Shown here one piece after another: positions 1-9,513 of a stretch of DNA of 64,000 bases. The stretch covers positions 3,630,001 to 3,694,000 of the forward strand of contig NZ_CP115913.1 of assembly GCF_027938815.1 (NCBI RefSeq). The letters run 5' to 3'. The number at the start of each line of letters is the position of its first letter. Positions within the stretch are counted from its first letter, which is position 1. The notes under the pieces are model-generated. The model was given only the letters and a program-made list of their open reading frames with translations, made no database searches and was not told the origin of the DNA. The stretch comes from Oceanirhabdus sp. W0125-5. Lineage in GTDB: Bacteria > Bacillota > Clostridia > Clostridiales > Clostridiaceae. The translations under genes and the position numbers were made by a program.

Positions 1-982
1 TACCTGATACTACTGCAATATTAATTATTGCCTGTATTGCGATTATTGAAGTGAATCCCACAGCAATGAGAGTTCCATATGTATCTTTTGCCTTAAATGC
101 AATTCCAATACCTCTAATTATGAAAAAACAAAACAACAATATTATTGTTATACATCCTATAAAGCCTAACTCCTCGCCAATAATTGAAAAAATAAAATCA
201 TTATGAGGTTCAGGAATATAAAAAGCTTTTTGTCTTGATTGCCCAAGACCTACCCCCATAAGACCACCAGTTCCTAATGCATAAAAGGATTGTATTAATT
301 GATATCCATCTCCTAAGGGATCCACCCATGGGTCAGTAAAACTCATTAAACGCTTTACTCTATAATCTGCTGAAAAAATCAAGTATATACCTCCAACAAA
401 TGCTGAAATACCAAGACCAAACAGATGTATGAATTTAGCACCGTCAATAAATACAACTATAAAGGTTACAATAACCATTACTGAGAAAATACTCATATTT
501 TTTTCAAGCAATACCATAAAAGCGAAGCCACCCCCTATTAAAAGGTGGAATATTAATACAGTAAATTTTTTAATTTTTTCTCCTGCTTTTTCTAAGCTAA
601 ATGCTAATATTAAAACAACAGCGTATTTAGCTATCTCTGAAGGTTGAATTGTAGTAAACCCTAAATTTATCCATCTAGTTGCACCATTAATTGGTTTTGA
701 GAATAGCACCACCACTAACAAAATGAATGTTATTATGGCAATTGGAATAGTTAATTTCTTATATTTCTGATAATCAACATTAATCGCAAAAATCATTCCA
801 ATTAAACCAATTGATACATTGATTAATTGTTTAATTAAATAATAATTTGCATTATTGTTCTTATGAAGAGCTACATAAGAAGAAGCACTCCAAACCATAA
901 CAATACCTATTGCTACGAGGATTAAGACAGTACTTAGAAGATAAAAATCAATTTCTCCTATTCTTTTTTTTACTTTTGCCAT
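1..982 (-). CDS. SpoVE/FtsW-type peptidoglycan glycosyltransferase (partial, C-terminus outside window)
   Basis: SEDS-family membrane glycosyltransferase, which polymerises lipid II into glycan strands with a class B penicillin-binding protein. The start is ATG at 982, behind an AGGAGGGAG ribosome site. The visible 327 residues show many hydrophobic spans, the early MVWSASS stretch, a GATRWI motif and a late GGLMGVGLGQSRQKAF loop, all typical of FtsW/RodA/SpoVE. The frame is still open at base 1. It follows mraY by about 20 bp as the last visible gene of the mra cluster. FtsW (vegetative) and SpoVE (spore cortex) cannot be told apart from this fragment. Confidence 0.93.
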   Translation of the reverse strand, partial: MAKVKKRIGEIDFYLLSTVLILVAIGIVMVWSASSYVALHKNNNANYYLIKQLINVSIGLIGMIFAINVDYQKYKKLTIPIAIITFILLVVVLFSKPINGATRWINLGFTTIQPSEIAKYAVVLILAFSLEKAGEKIKKFTVLIFHLLIGGGFAFMVLLEKNMSIFSVMVIVTFIVVFIDGAKFIHLFGLGISAFVGGIYLIFSADYRVKRLMSFTDPWVDPLGDGYQLIQSFYALGTGGLMGVGLGQSRQKAFYIPEPHNDFIFSIIGEELGFIGCITIILLFCFFIIRGIGIAFKAKDTYGTLIAVGFTSIIAIQAIINIAVVSG

Positions 983-1002
983 TTCTCCCTCCTGAAAATT
1001 AC

Positions 1003-1974
1003 TTATACATTAAATGTAATTGCTAAAAATCCTAATAAACACAATATAACTGTAATAATTGAAAACATAGAAACTACTTTATTCTCATGCCACCCTAATT
1101 CTTCAAAATGATGATGTAAAGGTGCCATCTTAAATACTCTTTTTTTAGTTTTCTTATAAACTCCCACCTGAATAATAACAGAAAGAGCTTCTAATACATA
1201 GATTCCCCCTACAATTAAAACTATCAATTCTATCTTTAATATAAGAGCAACAGCTCCAATAGCTCCACCTATTGCTAAAGACCCAGTATCCCCCATAAAC
1301 ACAGATGCAGGATAAGAATTCACTCTTAAAAATCCTAATAAAGCACCAGCTAATATTCCACAAAAAATTGCTAAAGGATAATTTGAAAAGCTATAACAAA
1401 CTAAAGCAAAGAAAGTAATCACAAGAATAGATACTGATGTTAATAATCCATCAATTCCATCTGTCAAATTAGTTGCATTTGTAGTTGCTGTCATATAGAT
1501 AATTATAAAAGGTACATATAACCATTTTAAATCCACATATATTCCTGTGAAAGGAATCATAATTTCAGTTGACCCCAATATTCTCATAGCTAAAACTCCA
1601 ATTATCAAGCCAAAGAAAATCTGCAACACAAATTTTTGTTTTGATTTTAATCCTTCATTAACCTTCTTAACAATCTTTAGGTAGTCATCCAAGAACCCAA
1701 TAAATCCAAAACACAAAAATGAAATCATTACCAATAAAGATTCTCCTGAGAAAAAGGTTTCCCATCCAGCTACTAAGAAAAAAGTTAGAATGGTCGCTAT
1801 AATAAAAATCAAACCTCCCATACTTGGAGTCCCAGCTTTAGTAAAATGACTTCTCGGCCCTTCTTCTCTAATATTTTGCCCTGTTTTTAACTTAATCAAT
1901 AATTTCAATATAAAGGGTGTAATCACAAGCGTAATAATAGTCGATAGTATAACCGCATAAATAATCTTACTCAT
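1003..1974 (-). CDS. mraY: Phospho-N-acetylmuramoyl-pentapeptide-transferase
   Basis: Makes lipid I by moving phospho-MurNAc-pentapeptide from UDP to undecaprenyl phosphate in the membrane. It has 323 residues, the normal length for Gram-positive MraY. The family signatures are visible: GTPSMGG near residue 48, the aspartate-rich LDDYLK near 94, [12 protein letters not shown] near 166, [10 protein letters not shown] near 226 and the MAPLHHHFE histidine motif near 285. About ten hydrophobic segments are present. The ATG at 1974 has a GAGAGG ribosome site eight bases upstream. It lies between murF and the SpoVE/FtsW gene, the usual order in this cluster. Confidence 0.97.
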   Translation of the reverse strand: MSKIIYAVILSTIITLVITPFILKLLIKLKTGQNIREEGPRSHFTKAGTPSMGGLIFIIATILTFFLVAGWETFFSGESLLVMISFLCFGFIGFLDDYLKIVKKVNEGLKSKQKFVLQIFFGLIIGVLAMRILGSTEIMIPFTGIYVDLKWLYVPFIIIYMTATTNATNLTDGIDGLLTSVSILVITFFALVCYSFSNYPLAIFCGILAGALLGFLRVNSYPASVFMGDTGSLAIGGAIGAVALILKIELIVLIVGGIYVLEALSVIIQVGVYKKTKKRVFKMAPLHHHFEELGWHENKVVSMFSIITVILCLLGFLAITFNV

Positions 1975-2034
1975 ATCTTTAACCTCTCTCGTTCTTTAAT
2001 TTTGGCATCTGCAATAATTACGTACATTATTTAA

Positions 2035-3402
2035 CTAACTTTCAAGAAGCTCACTATAAATAGTTTCAAACTTCATTGATCTTGATGCCTTTATTAATAC
2101 TACATGTTCTTCAGATAGTTCCCCTTTTAACTTCTCTATTAGTTCTTCTTTTGTATTAAAGATATATCCCTCTTTACCTTTAAACCCATCAAGATAATAT
2201 TCACTATATTCTCCAAGAACAAACATTTTTTCTATACCATGCTTAAGTGCATACTCTCCTATTTCTCTATGTAGTTCATCACTAGTTTCACCAAGTTCTT
2301 TCATAGTTCCAAAAACACAAATCTTCTTTCCATGTATTGTATTCATTACATCAATAGCTGCCTTCATTGAGTCTGGACTTGCATTATACGCATCATTGAT
2401 AATTAAATATCCTTTTTCTTCATGCTTCTTAATATCTAATCTCATTGAAGTCTTATCAATATTTTTAAATCCTCTATTGATTTCCTCTGAGCACATCCCC
2501 AATTTTTCACAAACAGCAATAGTTAAGAGTGCATTAGAAACATTATGTTCTCCAGGCATTTTTAAATTGAATGTATCCCCGCAAAATTTTCCATCAGTAA
2601 TTTTAAAGAAACTTTCTGATATATTCAATTCAAGAATATTAGATTTCATAGTCCCATCTCCATGAATTGAGCATCGTATAATCTCAAATTTCTCATCAGC
2701 TACAGTACTCAACATATCATCGTCATTATTGATTATTAAAATATTATTTTCATTGAAGTACTTCACTATCTCCATCTTTGCTTTAAGTATATTTTCTCTT
2801 GTTTTTAATTGTTCAAGATGAGATTCTCCAATATTCGTTATTATTGCCATGTCAGGTCGAGCAATTTTTGCTAGTAACTCTATCTCACCAAAACCACTCA
2901 TTCCCATTTCTAGTACTGCAATCTCATGTTCATCTTTGAACTTAAATATCATAAGTGGTAATCCTATATCACTATTATAATTGCCAATAGTTTTAAATAC
3001 TTTATATTTTTCACTCAAAGCTCCAGATAATATATCCTTTGTTGAGGTCTTCCCAGTAGAACCTGTAATACCTATGACTTTAATATTGAACTTGCCTCGA
3101 TAATATTGTGCAAGTTGATATAAAGCTTCTCTAGAATTTTCCACCTTAACTATAGTTATAGTGTTTTCATATTTCTTAAATTCTTCTTTATACTTATCCA
3201 CAACACACAAAACTGCACCATTTTTTACTGCCTCATCAACCAAGTCATTTCCATCTACTCTCGCACCTTTTAATGCAAAAAAGATAAAATTTTCCTTTAG
3301 CCTTCTAGTATCAGTTTCAACCCCTTGTATGGATACCTCTTTACCGTATGTTATAACTTCACCCTTAAGTGTTTCTATTAATTCTCTAGATGTAAGCTTC
3401 AT
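2035..3402 (-). CDS. murF: UDP-N-acetylmuramoyl-tripeptide--D-alanyl-D-alanine ligase
   Basis: Cytoplasmic Mur ligase that adds D-Ala-D-Ala to UDP-MurNAc-tripeptide, completing the pentapeptide used by MraY. The ATP-binding loop GITGSTGKTSTKD lies near residue 115, with Mur-ligase blocks NYNSDIGLPL, EMGMSGFGEI and NDAYNASPDSM downstream. A GTG at 3423 and an ATG at 3408 are also in frame. I chose the ATG at 3402 because AGGAG at 3410-3414 is seven bases from it but only one base from 3408. That gives 455 residues, normal for MurF. No murE or murD is seen between spoVD and mraY. A strong terminator-like hairpin lies directly upstream. Confidence 0.95.
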   Translation of the reverse strand: MKLTSRELIETLKGEVITYGKEVSIQGVETDTRRLKENFIFFALKGARVDGNDLVDEAVKNGAVLCVVDKYKEEFKKYENTITIVKVENSREALYQLAQYYRGKFNIKVIGITGSTGKTSTKDILSGALSEKYKVFKTIGNYNSDIGLPLMIFKFKDEHEIAVLEMGMSGFGEIELLAKIARPDMAIITNIGESHLEQLKTRENILKAKMEIVKYFNENNILIINNDDDMLSTVADEKFEIIRCSIHGDGTMKSNILELNISESFFKITDGKFCGDTFNLKMPGEHNVSNALLTIAVCEKLGMCSEEINRGFKNIDKTSMRLDIKKHEEKGYLIINDAYNASPDSMKAAIDVMNTIHGKKICVFGTMKELGETSDELHREIGEYALKHGIEKMFVLGEYSEYYLDGFKGKEGYIFNTKEELIEKLKGELSEEHVVLIKASRSMKFETIYSELLES

Positions 3403-3427
3403 TTCCATACTCCTCTCACTCACTTTA

Positions 3428-3452
3428 AAAACCCGGCAGAGTTATCTGCCGG
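3428..3452 (-). terminator. Terminator-like hairpin between spoVD and murF
   Basis: A perfect 8-bp GC-rich stem (CCGGCAGA at 3433-3440 with TCTGCCGG at 3445-3452) has a four-base loop and a T-rich tail on the minus strand. It lies downstream of spoVD and only about 14 bases before the murF ribosome site. This leaves little room for a murF promoter between the two, so it looks like an attenuating or partly read-through terminator inside the operon. Confidence 0.75.
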
Positions 3453-3494
3453 TATTTTAATTATATCACATTTGTGTAATTATAATCTATCTTT

Positions 3495-5681
3495 CTAATA
3501 ATCACGGTCAAGGTTTATAATAACCTTGCTGCCTTTATTGATTATAATACCAGCTTTAGGGGTTGTACTTGTTACTACACCCTCTCCAGAAACTACATAT
3601 TCCAATCCTAACTTTTCAAGGACCTTTTTAGCTCTATCTCCAGTCATACCTATTAAATCTGGCATAACCACTTTCATTTCACCTTGTATTTCATCACCTA
3701 GATACAATAAAATTTCATCTTCTTCCTTTATGGTAAATCCAGGTTTAGGTGTCATATCATTAATATACTTTCCATTACCCTCTATTCGCAACTTGATATT
3801 AAAATCTTTAGCTAACTTCTTACAATCCTCAATATCAAGCCCTCTGAATTCAGGAAGTATTATATCCTTCTTTAAGAACCTTTCTAACTTTTCTTTATCT
3901 CCCTCTGGCTCCATTCCATAATAATTTAATATATCAAAGAATAAAGTTTTAGCAACTGGCGCTGCTATCTGCCCAGCATAATACAAAGCTGGATTAGGTT
4001 CATCAATGGAAATCATTATTGAAACAATTGGATCATCACAAGGCGCCATACCACCAAAGGATGCTACATACTTTCCTGAAGCATATCCACCTTTTTGATA
4101 ATCTACTTTTTGTGCTGTTCCAGTTTTTCCACCTATCCTATAACCAGGTATATAAGCTTTTTTCCCTCCACCAATCTCTACAACTTTCTCAAGATAATCT
4201 CTCATTTCTTTAGCAATATCTTCGTCAATGCTCTTCTCTACTTTACTACTAAAAGTTTTATCTACAGTGACATTACCTTCATCATCTTTATGAATAATTG
4301 CCCTCATCACATGTGGAGTTACCAAATCTCCTCCATTTGCTAATACATTTAATGCTCTGATATATTGTATCATAGATAATGTATTAGTTTGTCCAAATGA
4401 AATTGTTGCTAAGTCGACTTCTGAAATATCTTTTGCTTTCTTAATTATCCCTTTTGCCTCTCCACTTAGATCAATGCCTGTTTTTTCACCTAATCCAAAT
4501 AATTTAATATATTTAGTTAGTTTTTCTGCACCTAATCTTTTACCAAGTACAATGAATCCCATGTTACATGAATTCTGAATTATTTCTGCAAAAGTCTGTT
4601 CTCCATGTCCTGTTCTCTTATGACAACGAATCACTTTATTTGCTACTTGCATGCTGCCAGAACAAGCAAATTTATCATTATCATTTACTACACCTTCTGC
4701 TACTGCAGCAGTTGCTGTAATTATCTTAAAAATAGAACCTGGTTCAAAGGTGTCATTAACAGCTCTATTTCTCCAAAACTTTTGATTTTCATTAAAATTG
4801 TCACTTATCCAAGGGTCATTCAAGTCATAATCAGGTTTATTTACCAGTGCTAAAATTTCTCCAGTCTTAGGATCAGAAACAATAATTGATACTGCCTTAG
4901 CATCATTATCAATCATAGCTTCATTTGCAGCTTTCTCTGCAAACTCCTGAATATTCTTGTCTATTGTAAGAACAAGCCCTTTCCCATCAATAGAATCTGT
5001 GAACTTACTGATGGTATACGGCTTATTTTCACTCTTTTCATTATCAATCTCTTCTATTCTTCTACCTGGAACTCCCGCAAGATATTTATCATAACTTAAC
5101 TCAACCCCAGTTAAACCCACACCATCGCTTCGTGTATGTCCGAGAATGTGTGATAAAAAGTTACCATTTTCATAGTATCTTTTTGTATCAGGAGAAATTA
5201 ATATTCCTGCATATTCATTTTTTTCTATGTATTTTCTAAGATCTTTTTGTTCTTTTTCATCAATTCTTCGTTTTAAAATTGCACTTCCTCTTGGTTTTCC
5301 ATTTGGAAGGGTTTTAGTCATTTCATCAATAACCTTTTCATATTCAATGTTAAGTATTTCAGATAAATCTTTTGCTAATGCTTCTTCAGAAATATTTTTT
5401 CCCTTTAGTTCTTTTCTAAGTATTGAAAGATCTAAATTAACCTTATGTACGTTTTCACTTACCACTAATTCCTTTCCATTTCTGTCGTAAATTGTACCCC
5501 TTTTAGGTTCAACCTTAACACCACTGGTCCATTGATTATAGGCAAGTTCTTTAAACTCATTACTTTTAAATGTCATTACATACAGAAGTCTAACAGTGAG
5601 GATTGATAATAAAATCATCACTCCTATAAAGACAAAAAATAACCGTTTTTTCCTTTCAGCATTATCTCTAAACTCTTTCAT
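3495..5681 (-). CDS. spoVD: SpoVD-type class B penicillin-binding protein with C-terminal PASTA repeats
   Basis: Transpeptidase that cross-links peptidoglycan outside the membrane, working with the SEDS protein of the same cluster. It has 728 residues. An N-terminal anchor spans roughly 14-36, followed by a PBP dimerisation domain. The transpeptidase carries SIFK at 316-319, SCN at 371-373 and KTG at 519-521, so the active site is complete. Two PASTA-like repeats occupy about 590-728 and contain VMPDLIGMTGDRAKKVLE. Clostridial mra clusters often have one such PBP where Bacillus has both pbpB and spoVD, so it may also serve in vegetative division. The ATG follows GGAGG closely. Confidence 0.93.
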   Translation of the reverse strand: MKEFRDNAERKKRLFFVFIGVMILLSILTVRLLYVMTFKSNEFKELAYNQWTSGVKVEPKRGTIYDRNGKELVVSENVHKVNLDLSILRKELKGKNISEEALAKDLSEILNIEYEKVIDEMTKTLPNGKPRGSAILKRRIDEKEQKDLRKYIEKNEYAGILISPDTKRYYENGNFLSHILGHTRSDGVGLTGVELSYDKYLAGVPGRRIEEIDNEKSENKPYTISKFTDSIDGKGLVLTIDKNIQEFAEKAANEAMIDNDAKAVSIIVSDPKTGEILALVNKPDYDLNDPWISDNFNENQKFWRNRAVNDTFEPGSIFKIITATAAVAEGVVNDNDKFACSGSMQVANKVIRCHKRTGHGEQTFAEIIQNSCNMGFIVLGKRLGAEKLTKYIKLFGLGEKTGIDLSGEAKGIIKKAKDISEVDLATISFGQTNTLSMIQYIRALNVLANGGDLVTPHVMRAIIHKDDEGNVTVDKTFSSKVEKSIDEDIAKEMRDYLEKVVEIGGGKKAYIPGYRIGGKTGTAQKVDYQKGGYASGKYVASFGGMAPCDDPIVSIMISIDEPNPALYYAGQIAAPVAKTLFFDILNYYGMEPEGDKEKLERFLKKDIILPEFRGLDIEDCKKLAKDFNIKLRIEGNGKYINDMTPKPGFTIKEEDEILLYLGDEIQGEMKVVMPDLIGMTGDRAKKVLEKLGLEYVVSGEGVVTSTTPKAGIIINKGSKVIINLDRDY

Positions 5682-5702
5682 ATAACCTCCACTTGGGAAG
5701 TT

Positions 5703-6200
5703 TTAAAAAAGTAACTTTACCAATTTATCAAAAATTCCTTTTTGACTTGAAGCAGATTTTACAGTTGGATTTGCAAAATGGTCTTTTGATAAATCAGCAT
5801 ATGTGCAATCTTCCTTATCAACCGCTTTCATTTGAAGATTCTTTATTGAATAATCCTCAAGTTCATTCAGTGAAAACCCTTTTGCTAAACTTAATTTCAA
5901 GTTATCATTTTTAAACTGATAACTTTTATATTCAGATTTAAGTCTCTCAATTTTCTTTTGCTGTTCAAATATTAAATTATATCTACCAACAGTAATCATA
6001 CCTAAAACAAAGAACAAGCTTATACATCCAAAAGTCATTATATTTCTTTTTCTCTTATATGCCTTGTGTTCTTGAATATATATATGTTTTTTTACTTCAC
6101 TTTTTTTCTTTTTCTGAGTCTTAGGCGCAACTTCAGGTAAAGCCGAACTTTCTAAAGCATTACTTCCCATTACAATATTTTTCTTATCGACTACTATCAC
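5703..6200 (-). CDS. ftsL: FtsL-like septum protein, single membrane span
   Basis: Small bitopic division protein. It has a lysine-rich cytoplasmic N-terminus, one hydrophobic span (about ITMFGCISLFFVLGMITVGRY, residues 52-75) and a coiled-coil-like outer segment rich in K, E, Q and L. Sequence identity is weak, as is usual for FtsL. The call rests on topology and on position between rsmH and the division PBP. I placed the start at GTG 6200 because AGGAAGG sits eight bases upstream. A GTG at 6209 would leave no spacing from that site. It probably scaffolds the FtsQ/DivIC complex and activates septal synthesis. Confidence 0.78.
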   Translation of the reverse strand: MIVVDKKNIVMGSNALESSALPEVAPKTQKKKKSEVKKHIYIQEHKAYKRKRNIMTFGCISLFFVLGMITVGRYNLIFEQQKKIERLKSEYKSYQFKNDNLKLSLAKGFSLNELEDYSIKNLQMKAVDKEDCTYADLSKDHFANPTVKSASSQKGIFDKLVKLLF

Positions 6201-6243
6201 TTTATTCACCTTCCTGATTTTTTAGAACTATTTAAGTTATAAA

Positions 6244-7176
6244 TTATACTTTCTCAATAACTCTAAGTTTTGCACTTCTACTTCTTGTATTGTGTTCTAA
6301 TTCAAATTCTGTTGCTTCAATTGGTTTTCTTGTTACTAATTTTACCTTTGGCTCATTTCCACATACACAGATTGGGAAATCTCGTGGGCAAGTACAACCT
6401 GTAGCAAGTTCTTTAAACTTGTGTTTTACAATCCTGTCTTCTAATGAGTGGAATGTAATTATGGCTAATCTTCCACCTTTATTTAATCTAGCTACTGAAT
6501 CTTCAATAGCTTTATTTAATATACTTAATTCACTATTTACTTCTATTCTAATAGCTTGAAAAGTTCTTTTTGCTGGATGAGATCCTCTAACTTTAGTTTT
6601 ATTTGGTATGGCTGCTTCAATGATATTAACTAATTCCATTGTGGTTTCAATTGGCTTTTCACTTCTTTTTTCACCAATTCTTCTTGCTATTCTTCTAGCA
6701 AATCTTTCTTCCCCATACTCTTTAAAGATTCTAGTTAATTCCTCCTCATCATATTCATTTACAACTTCATATGCACTTAATTCAGCCTCTCTGTCCATTC
6801 TCATATCTAATTTAGCCTCTCTCATGTAGCTAAATCCTCTTTCTGCAGTGTCTAGCTGATATGATGAAACTCCTAAATCCATTAGTATCCCATCAACTTT
6901 AGGCACATGGATTTTTTCAAGTATGTAATCAATATTATAAAAATTATCGTGTACAATAATTTTGTTATCATATTCCTTTAATCTTTCAGTAGCAGTTTTA
7001 ATTGCATCCATATCCTGATCAATGCCGATCAATTTTCCTTCTTTACTTAATTTCTTAATGATCTCTTTTGAATGTCCTGCTCCACCCATAGTACAGTCAA
7101 CATAAGTTCCACTCTCTTTAATATCAAGTGCCTCAATACATTCTTCTAATAATACTGATGTATGTTTAAATTCCAT
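6244..7176 (-). CDS. rsmH: 16S rRNA (cytosine-1402-N4)-methyltransferase
   Basis: S-adenosylmethionine-dependent enzyme that modifies C1402 in the ribosomal P site (formerly MraW). It has 310 residues, typical for the family. Signatures include HTSVLLEE at the N-terminus, the SAM-binding [10 protein letters not shown] near 27, [14 protein letters not shown] near 96, [15 protein letters not shown] near 197 and TFHSLEDR near 241. The ATG has a GAGGAG site six bases upstream. It sits between mraZ and ftsL, the invariant order of this cluster. Confidence 0.97.
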   Translation of the reverse strand: MEFKHTSVLLEECIEALDIKESGTYVDCTMGGAGHSKEIIKKLSKEGKLIGIDQDMDAIKTATERLKEYDNKIIVHDNFYNIDYILEKIHVPKVDGILMDLGVSSYQLDTAERGFSYMREAKLDMRMDREAELSAYEVVNEYDEEELTRIFKEYGEERFARRIARRIGEKRSEKPIETTMELVNIIEAAIPNKTKVRGSHPAKRTFQAIRIEVNSELSILNKAIEDSVARLNKGGRLAIITFHSLEDRIVKHKFKELATGCTCPRDFPICVCGNEPKVKLVTRKPIEATEFELEHNTRSRSAKLRVIEKV

Positions 7177-7226
7177 AATATTCTCCTCTATGTTTCTTTC
7201 TTTAGTTTTATATTTATTAGATTTAA

Positions 7227-7655
7227 TTAAATACCTAATTCACTCATTTTTTCTGCTATTGCCTCAAAATCAATATCAGAATCATTGTAGCTTTCCCACT
7301 TTTCGCTGCTCCATATTTCAATTCTTGAAGCTACACCTATACTTACTATTTCCTTTTCTATAGCTGCATATTCTTTTAATGTTTGTGGTAATAATGCTCT
7401 ACCTTGTTTGTCAATATTAATCTCATTGGCACCGGAAAAAAAGAATCTCACGAAGGCTCTAGCATCTTTGCTAGTAAGCGGAAGGGCTCTTAATTTTTTT
7501 TCTAATTCCTTCCATTCATCCATCGGGTACGCATATAAGCATCCATCCAGTCCCTTTGTTAATACAAAAGAACTGCCCAATCCCTCTCTGAATTTAGATG
7601 GTACTATCATTCTATTTTTACTATCAATTGCGTGTTTGTATTCCCCAATAAACAT
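7227..7655 (-). CDS. mraZ: Transcriptional regulator MraZ
   Basis: AbrB-like, DNA-binding repressor of the mra operon that acts as a ring-shaped multimer. It begins [20 protein letters not shown] and carries two MraZ repeats ([13 protein letters not shown] early and [15 protein letters not shown] late). The open frame extends 17 codons further upstream. The ATG at 7655 gives the usual 142-143 residues, matches the conserved family N-terminus, and has GGGGTG seven bases upstream. Three GTGG operator repeats lie just upstream, so autoregulation is likely. Confidence 0.96.
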   Translation of the reverse strand: MFIGEYKHAIDSKNRMIVPSKFREGLGSSFVLTKGLDGCLYAYPMDEWKELEKKLRALPLTSKDARAFVRFFFSGANEINIDKQGRALLPQTLKEYAAIEKEIVSIGVASRIEIWSSEKWESYNDSDIDFEAIAEKMSELGI

Positions 7656-7680
7656 AATAGCACCCCATGCAACCCTTTTT

Positions 7681-7710
7681 CTCCACTTTGCACCACTTTC
7701 AACCACTTAA
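7681..7710 (-). promoter_or_regulatory. MraZ operator (three GTGG direct repeats)
   Basis: On the minus strand AAGTGG occurs three times with exactly 10-bp spacing (CCAC on the plus strand at 7683, 7693 and 7703), 28-55 bases before the mraZ ATG. Tandem GTGG repeats with a helical-turn period in front of mraZ match the described MraZ binding sites. An A/T-rich stretch with TATA-like hexamers lies directly upstream, but I could not choose one -10/-35 pair with confidence. Confidence 0.85.
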
Positions 7711-7922
7711 TGTTTTATATTCTATAAAAATTAGGAAAACCCTTTTATTTTTAAAAATTTCTTTAAATTTTTTTAATTTTAATGAAAATTTTTTTAAATC
7801 ATCTCAAATCCCTTACCAATAGCCATTCATTCAATCATATCTACCATCTAATTATATTCAAATATTCAATTTATTTTATATTATGTAAATAATTAAGTAA
7901 TTTTTATACTATTATTTATGTG

Positions 7923-8017
7923 GTGGAGGGAATTCCCACTTTCAAATATATTATTTTCGTGGTGGAGAGAAATCCCACATTCATTTTTATTTTTTATCCA
8001 GTGGAGTAAAATCCCAC
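7923..8017. repeat. Three 17-bp palindromic repeats with 39-bp period
   Basis: GTGGAG-N-N-AA(A/T)TCCCAC occurs at 7923-7939, 7962-7978 and 8001-8017, each start exactly 39 bp after the last. Each unit holds inverted GTGG half-sites. The first centre (GGGAATTCCC) is a perfect palindrome. The 22-bp intervals are AT-rich and differ from one another. The array lies about 270-360 bp upstream of mraZ. Function unknown. Confidence 0.85.
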
Positions 8018-8030
8018 GAGTAAAAACAAA

Positions 8031-8155
8031 TGGAGAATTGAGAATGTAGAATGGAGAATGATGGATGTTTCTGCTTTTAATGCAGAAACTACATTACATT
8101 GTTCTTAAGGTCATAGAGATTTCACTCATTTTTTCCCAGAAAAAATATTGTAGTT
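8031..8155 (+). repeat. Dispersed multi-hairpin intergenic repeat, unit 1 (single)
   Basis: Tail of GAGAAT-type heptamers, then ATGATGGATG, hairpin 1 (TTTCTGC 8068-8074 pairing with GCAGAAA 8082-8088), linker CTACATTACATTGTTC, a weak second hairpin, CACTCA, a T-rich third hairpin, then ATATTGTA. It matches the consensus of the other units in this window unit for unit. It is the least well preserved copy. Confidence 0.8.
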
Positions 8156-8263
8156 AAGATTCAACATTTTTTTAATATATAAAGAAGAAACTGTTTTTGA
8201 TTCATAACCAACAAAAATGTTAAAATATTAGCAGAATCGCCTTCAATATCCAGCATGAATTCA

Positions 8264-8296
8264 TAAAAAAAGAAATGATTATACAAAACCATTTCT
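8264..8296 (-). terminator. Possible minus-strand terminator
   Basis: Seven-base stem (AGAAATG 8271-8277 with CATTTCT 8290-8296), 12-base loop, and seven T on the minus strand. It would stop transcripts leaving the right end of the IS605-type element. The long loop and low GC make it weak. Confidence 0.35.
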
Positions 8297-8317
8297 CTTA
8301 AATAATAGATGTTTACT

Positions 8318-8445
8318 ATTGTGAACTACCCTCTACTTACTTCATTGAAGTGGGGGCTTCTTGGTCAATACTCCCAATAGAGCAAGTTTACCCAAGCTTA
8401 CAAGGTCGCACCGACCTTAATTATTACCGAAACTATATAGCTAGT
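8318..8445 (-). ncRNA. Candidate guide (omega) RNA region at the right end of tnpB
   Basis: In IS605-type elements the 3' end of the tnpB transcript forms the guide-RNA scaffold that TnpB uses for target cutting. Here the region after the tnpB stop still folds: AAGGTCG/CGACCTT at 8402-8418, then the ACTTC/GAAGT right-end hairpin. The guide would be the host sequence beyond about 8320. This is inferred from family knowledge. With TnpB destroyed the RNA has no local partner. Confidence 0.5.
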
Positions 8446-8741
8446 TTCAGTAGATTTTTACTTGCATTTATATCTCTATCATGCTTCGCATTACAGTTAG
8501 GACAAATCCACTCTCTGAGTCCTAAGTTTTTCACTTCTTTGTTTTTATAACCACATTCAGAACATAATTGACTACTAGAAAGAAATTTTTATAAGCTTTA
8601 TTCAAGTTTAATTGGGCATTGGCTAAATCTAAACTATCAACTTCTTTTAACCAAGGGAATTCTTTTTTATATTGTGCAGGATGTAAATGTCAATCCCAAA
8701 ATGCACAAAAATTATAATCTCAAAATGTACAATTATTATAA

Positions 8742-9509
8742 TTATTGATTTTTGATTTTCTTACTTTCCATTACCTCTATCTTTCCTTTTAATCTATAGG
8801 ATGGTCCAGTGATTTTAACAATACTTGAATGATGAATCAGTCTATCCAATATTGCGTTAGCAAGTGTAATATCTGAAAAAACTTCACCCCATTTACTAAA
8901 AGGTTGATTGGTAGTTATAATAGTTGAATTTTTCTCGTATCTCTTATTTATTAATTGAAACAATAGGTTAGCACCTTGTTTATCAATTGGTAGATAACCT
9001 ATTTCATCAATAATTAATAACTTGTACTTTGCATAGTGTTTTAATTTTGTTTCTAATCTATTCTCCGCATGAGCTTTGTTGAGCTGCATAATTAAATCAT
9101 GACATGATATAAAATAAGTTAAATGTCTTTTCTTAGCTGCAGCAACACCAAGTGCTACAGCTAAGTGAGTTTTTCCAACCCCTGAAGAACCAAAGAATAG
9201 TATGTTTTCTTTATTTTCAATGAACCTTAAACTCTCTAAATCTAATATTTGAGTTTTGTTTATTGAAGGTTGAAAATCGAAATCAAAATCTGACAAAGTT
9301 TTTTCAAAAGGAAATGCAGATACAGCTATCTGAATCCTTGAAGCTCTCTCATTTCTAAATTCTAATTCTTTCTCTGTCAATGCTAATAAAGCATCAATAA
9401 ATGTAAGATCCTTATTAGTTATTTCATCTAAGAAGTTTGGCAGAAAACTTCTAAATTTCTCTAATTTCAGTGTTTCAAGGTTATTAAGTAGTTTGTTATA
9501 ATTACTCAT
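8742..9509 (-). CDS. istB: IS21 family helper ATPase IstB
   Basis: AAA+ helper, related to DnaC, that assembles on DNA and stimulates the IstA transposase. It has 255 residues. Walker A is FGSSGVGKTHLAVALG near 106, Walker B is LLIIDEIGYLP near 165, and a sensor-like TTNQPFSKW lies near 200. It begins four bases after the istA stop, the usual tight istA-istB arrangement. No frameshift is seen, so the pair is probably active. Confidence 0.95.
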   Translation of the reverse strand: MSNYNKLLNNLETLKLEKFRSFLPNFLDEITNKDLTFIDALLALTEKELEFRNERASRIQIAVSAFPFEKTLSDFDFDFQPSINKTQILDLESLRFIENKENILFFGSSGVGKTHLAVALGVAAAKKRHLTYFISCHDLIMQLNKAHAENRLETKLKHYAKYKLLIIDEIGYLPIDKQGANLLFQLINKRYEKNSTIITTNQPFSKWGEVFSDITLANAILDRLIHHSSIVKITGPSYRLKGKIEVMESKKIKNQ

Positions 9510-9513
9510 TTAA

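Noticed and set aside
7923..8017. CRISPR-like array (three regularly spaced repeats)
   Set aside because: Only three units, 17-bp repeats with internal variation, 22-bp AT-rich intervals, and no cas genes in the window.
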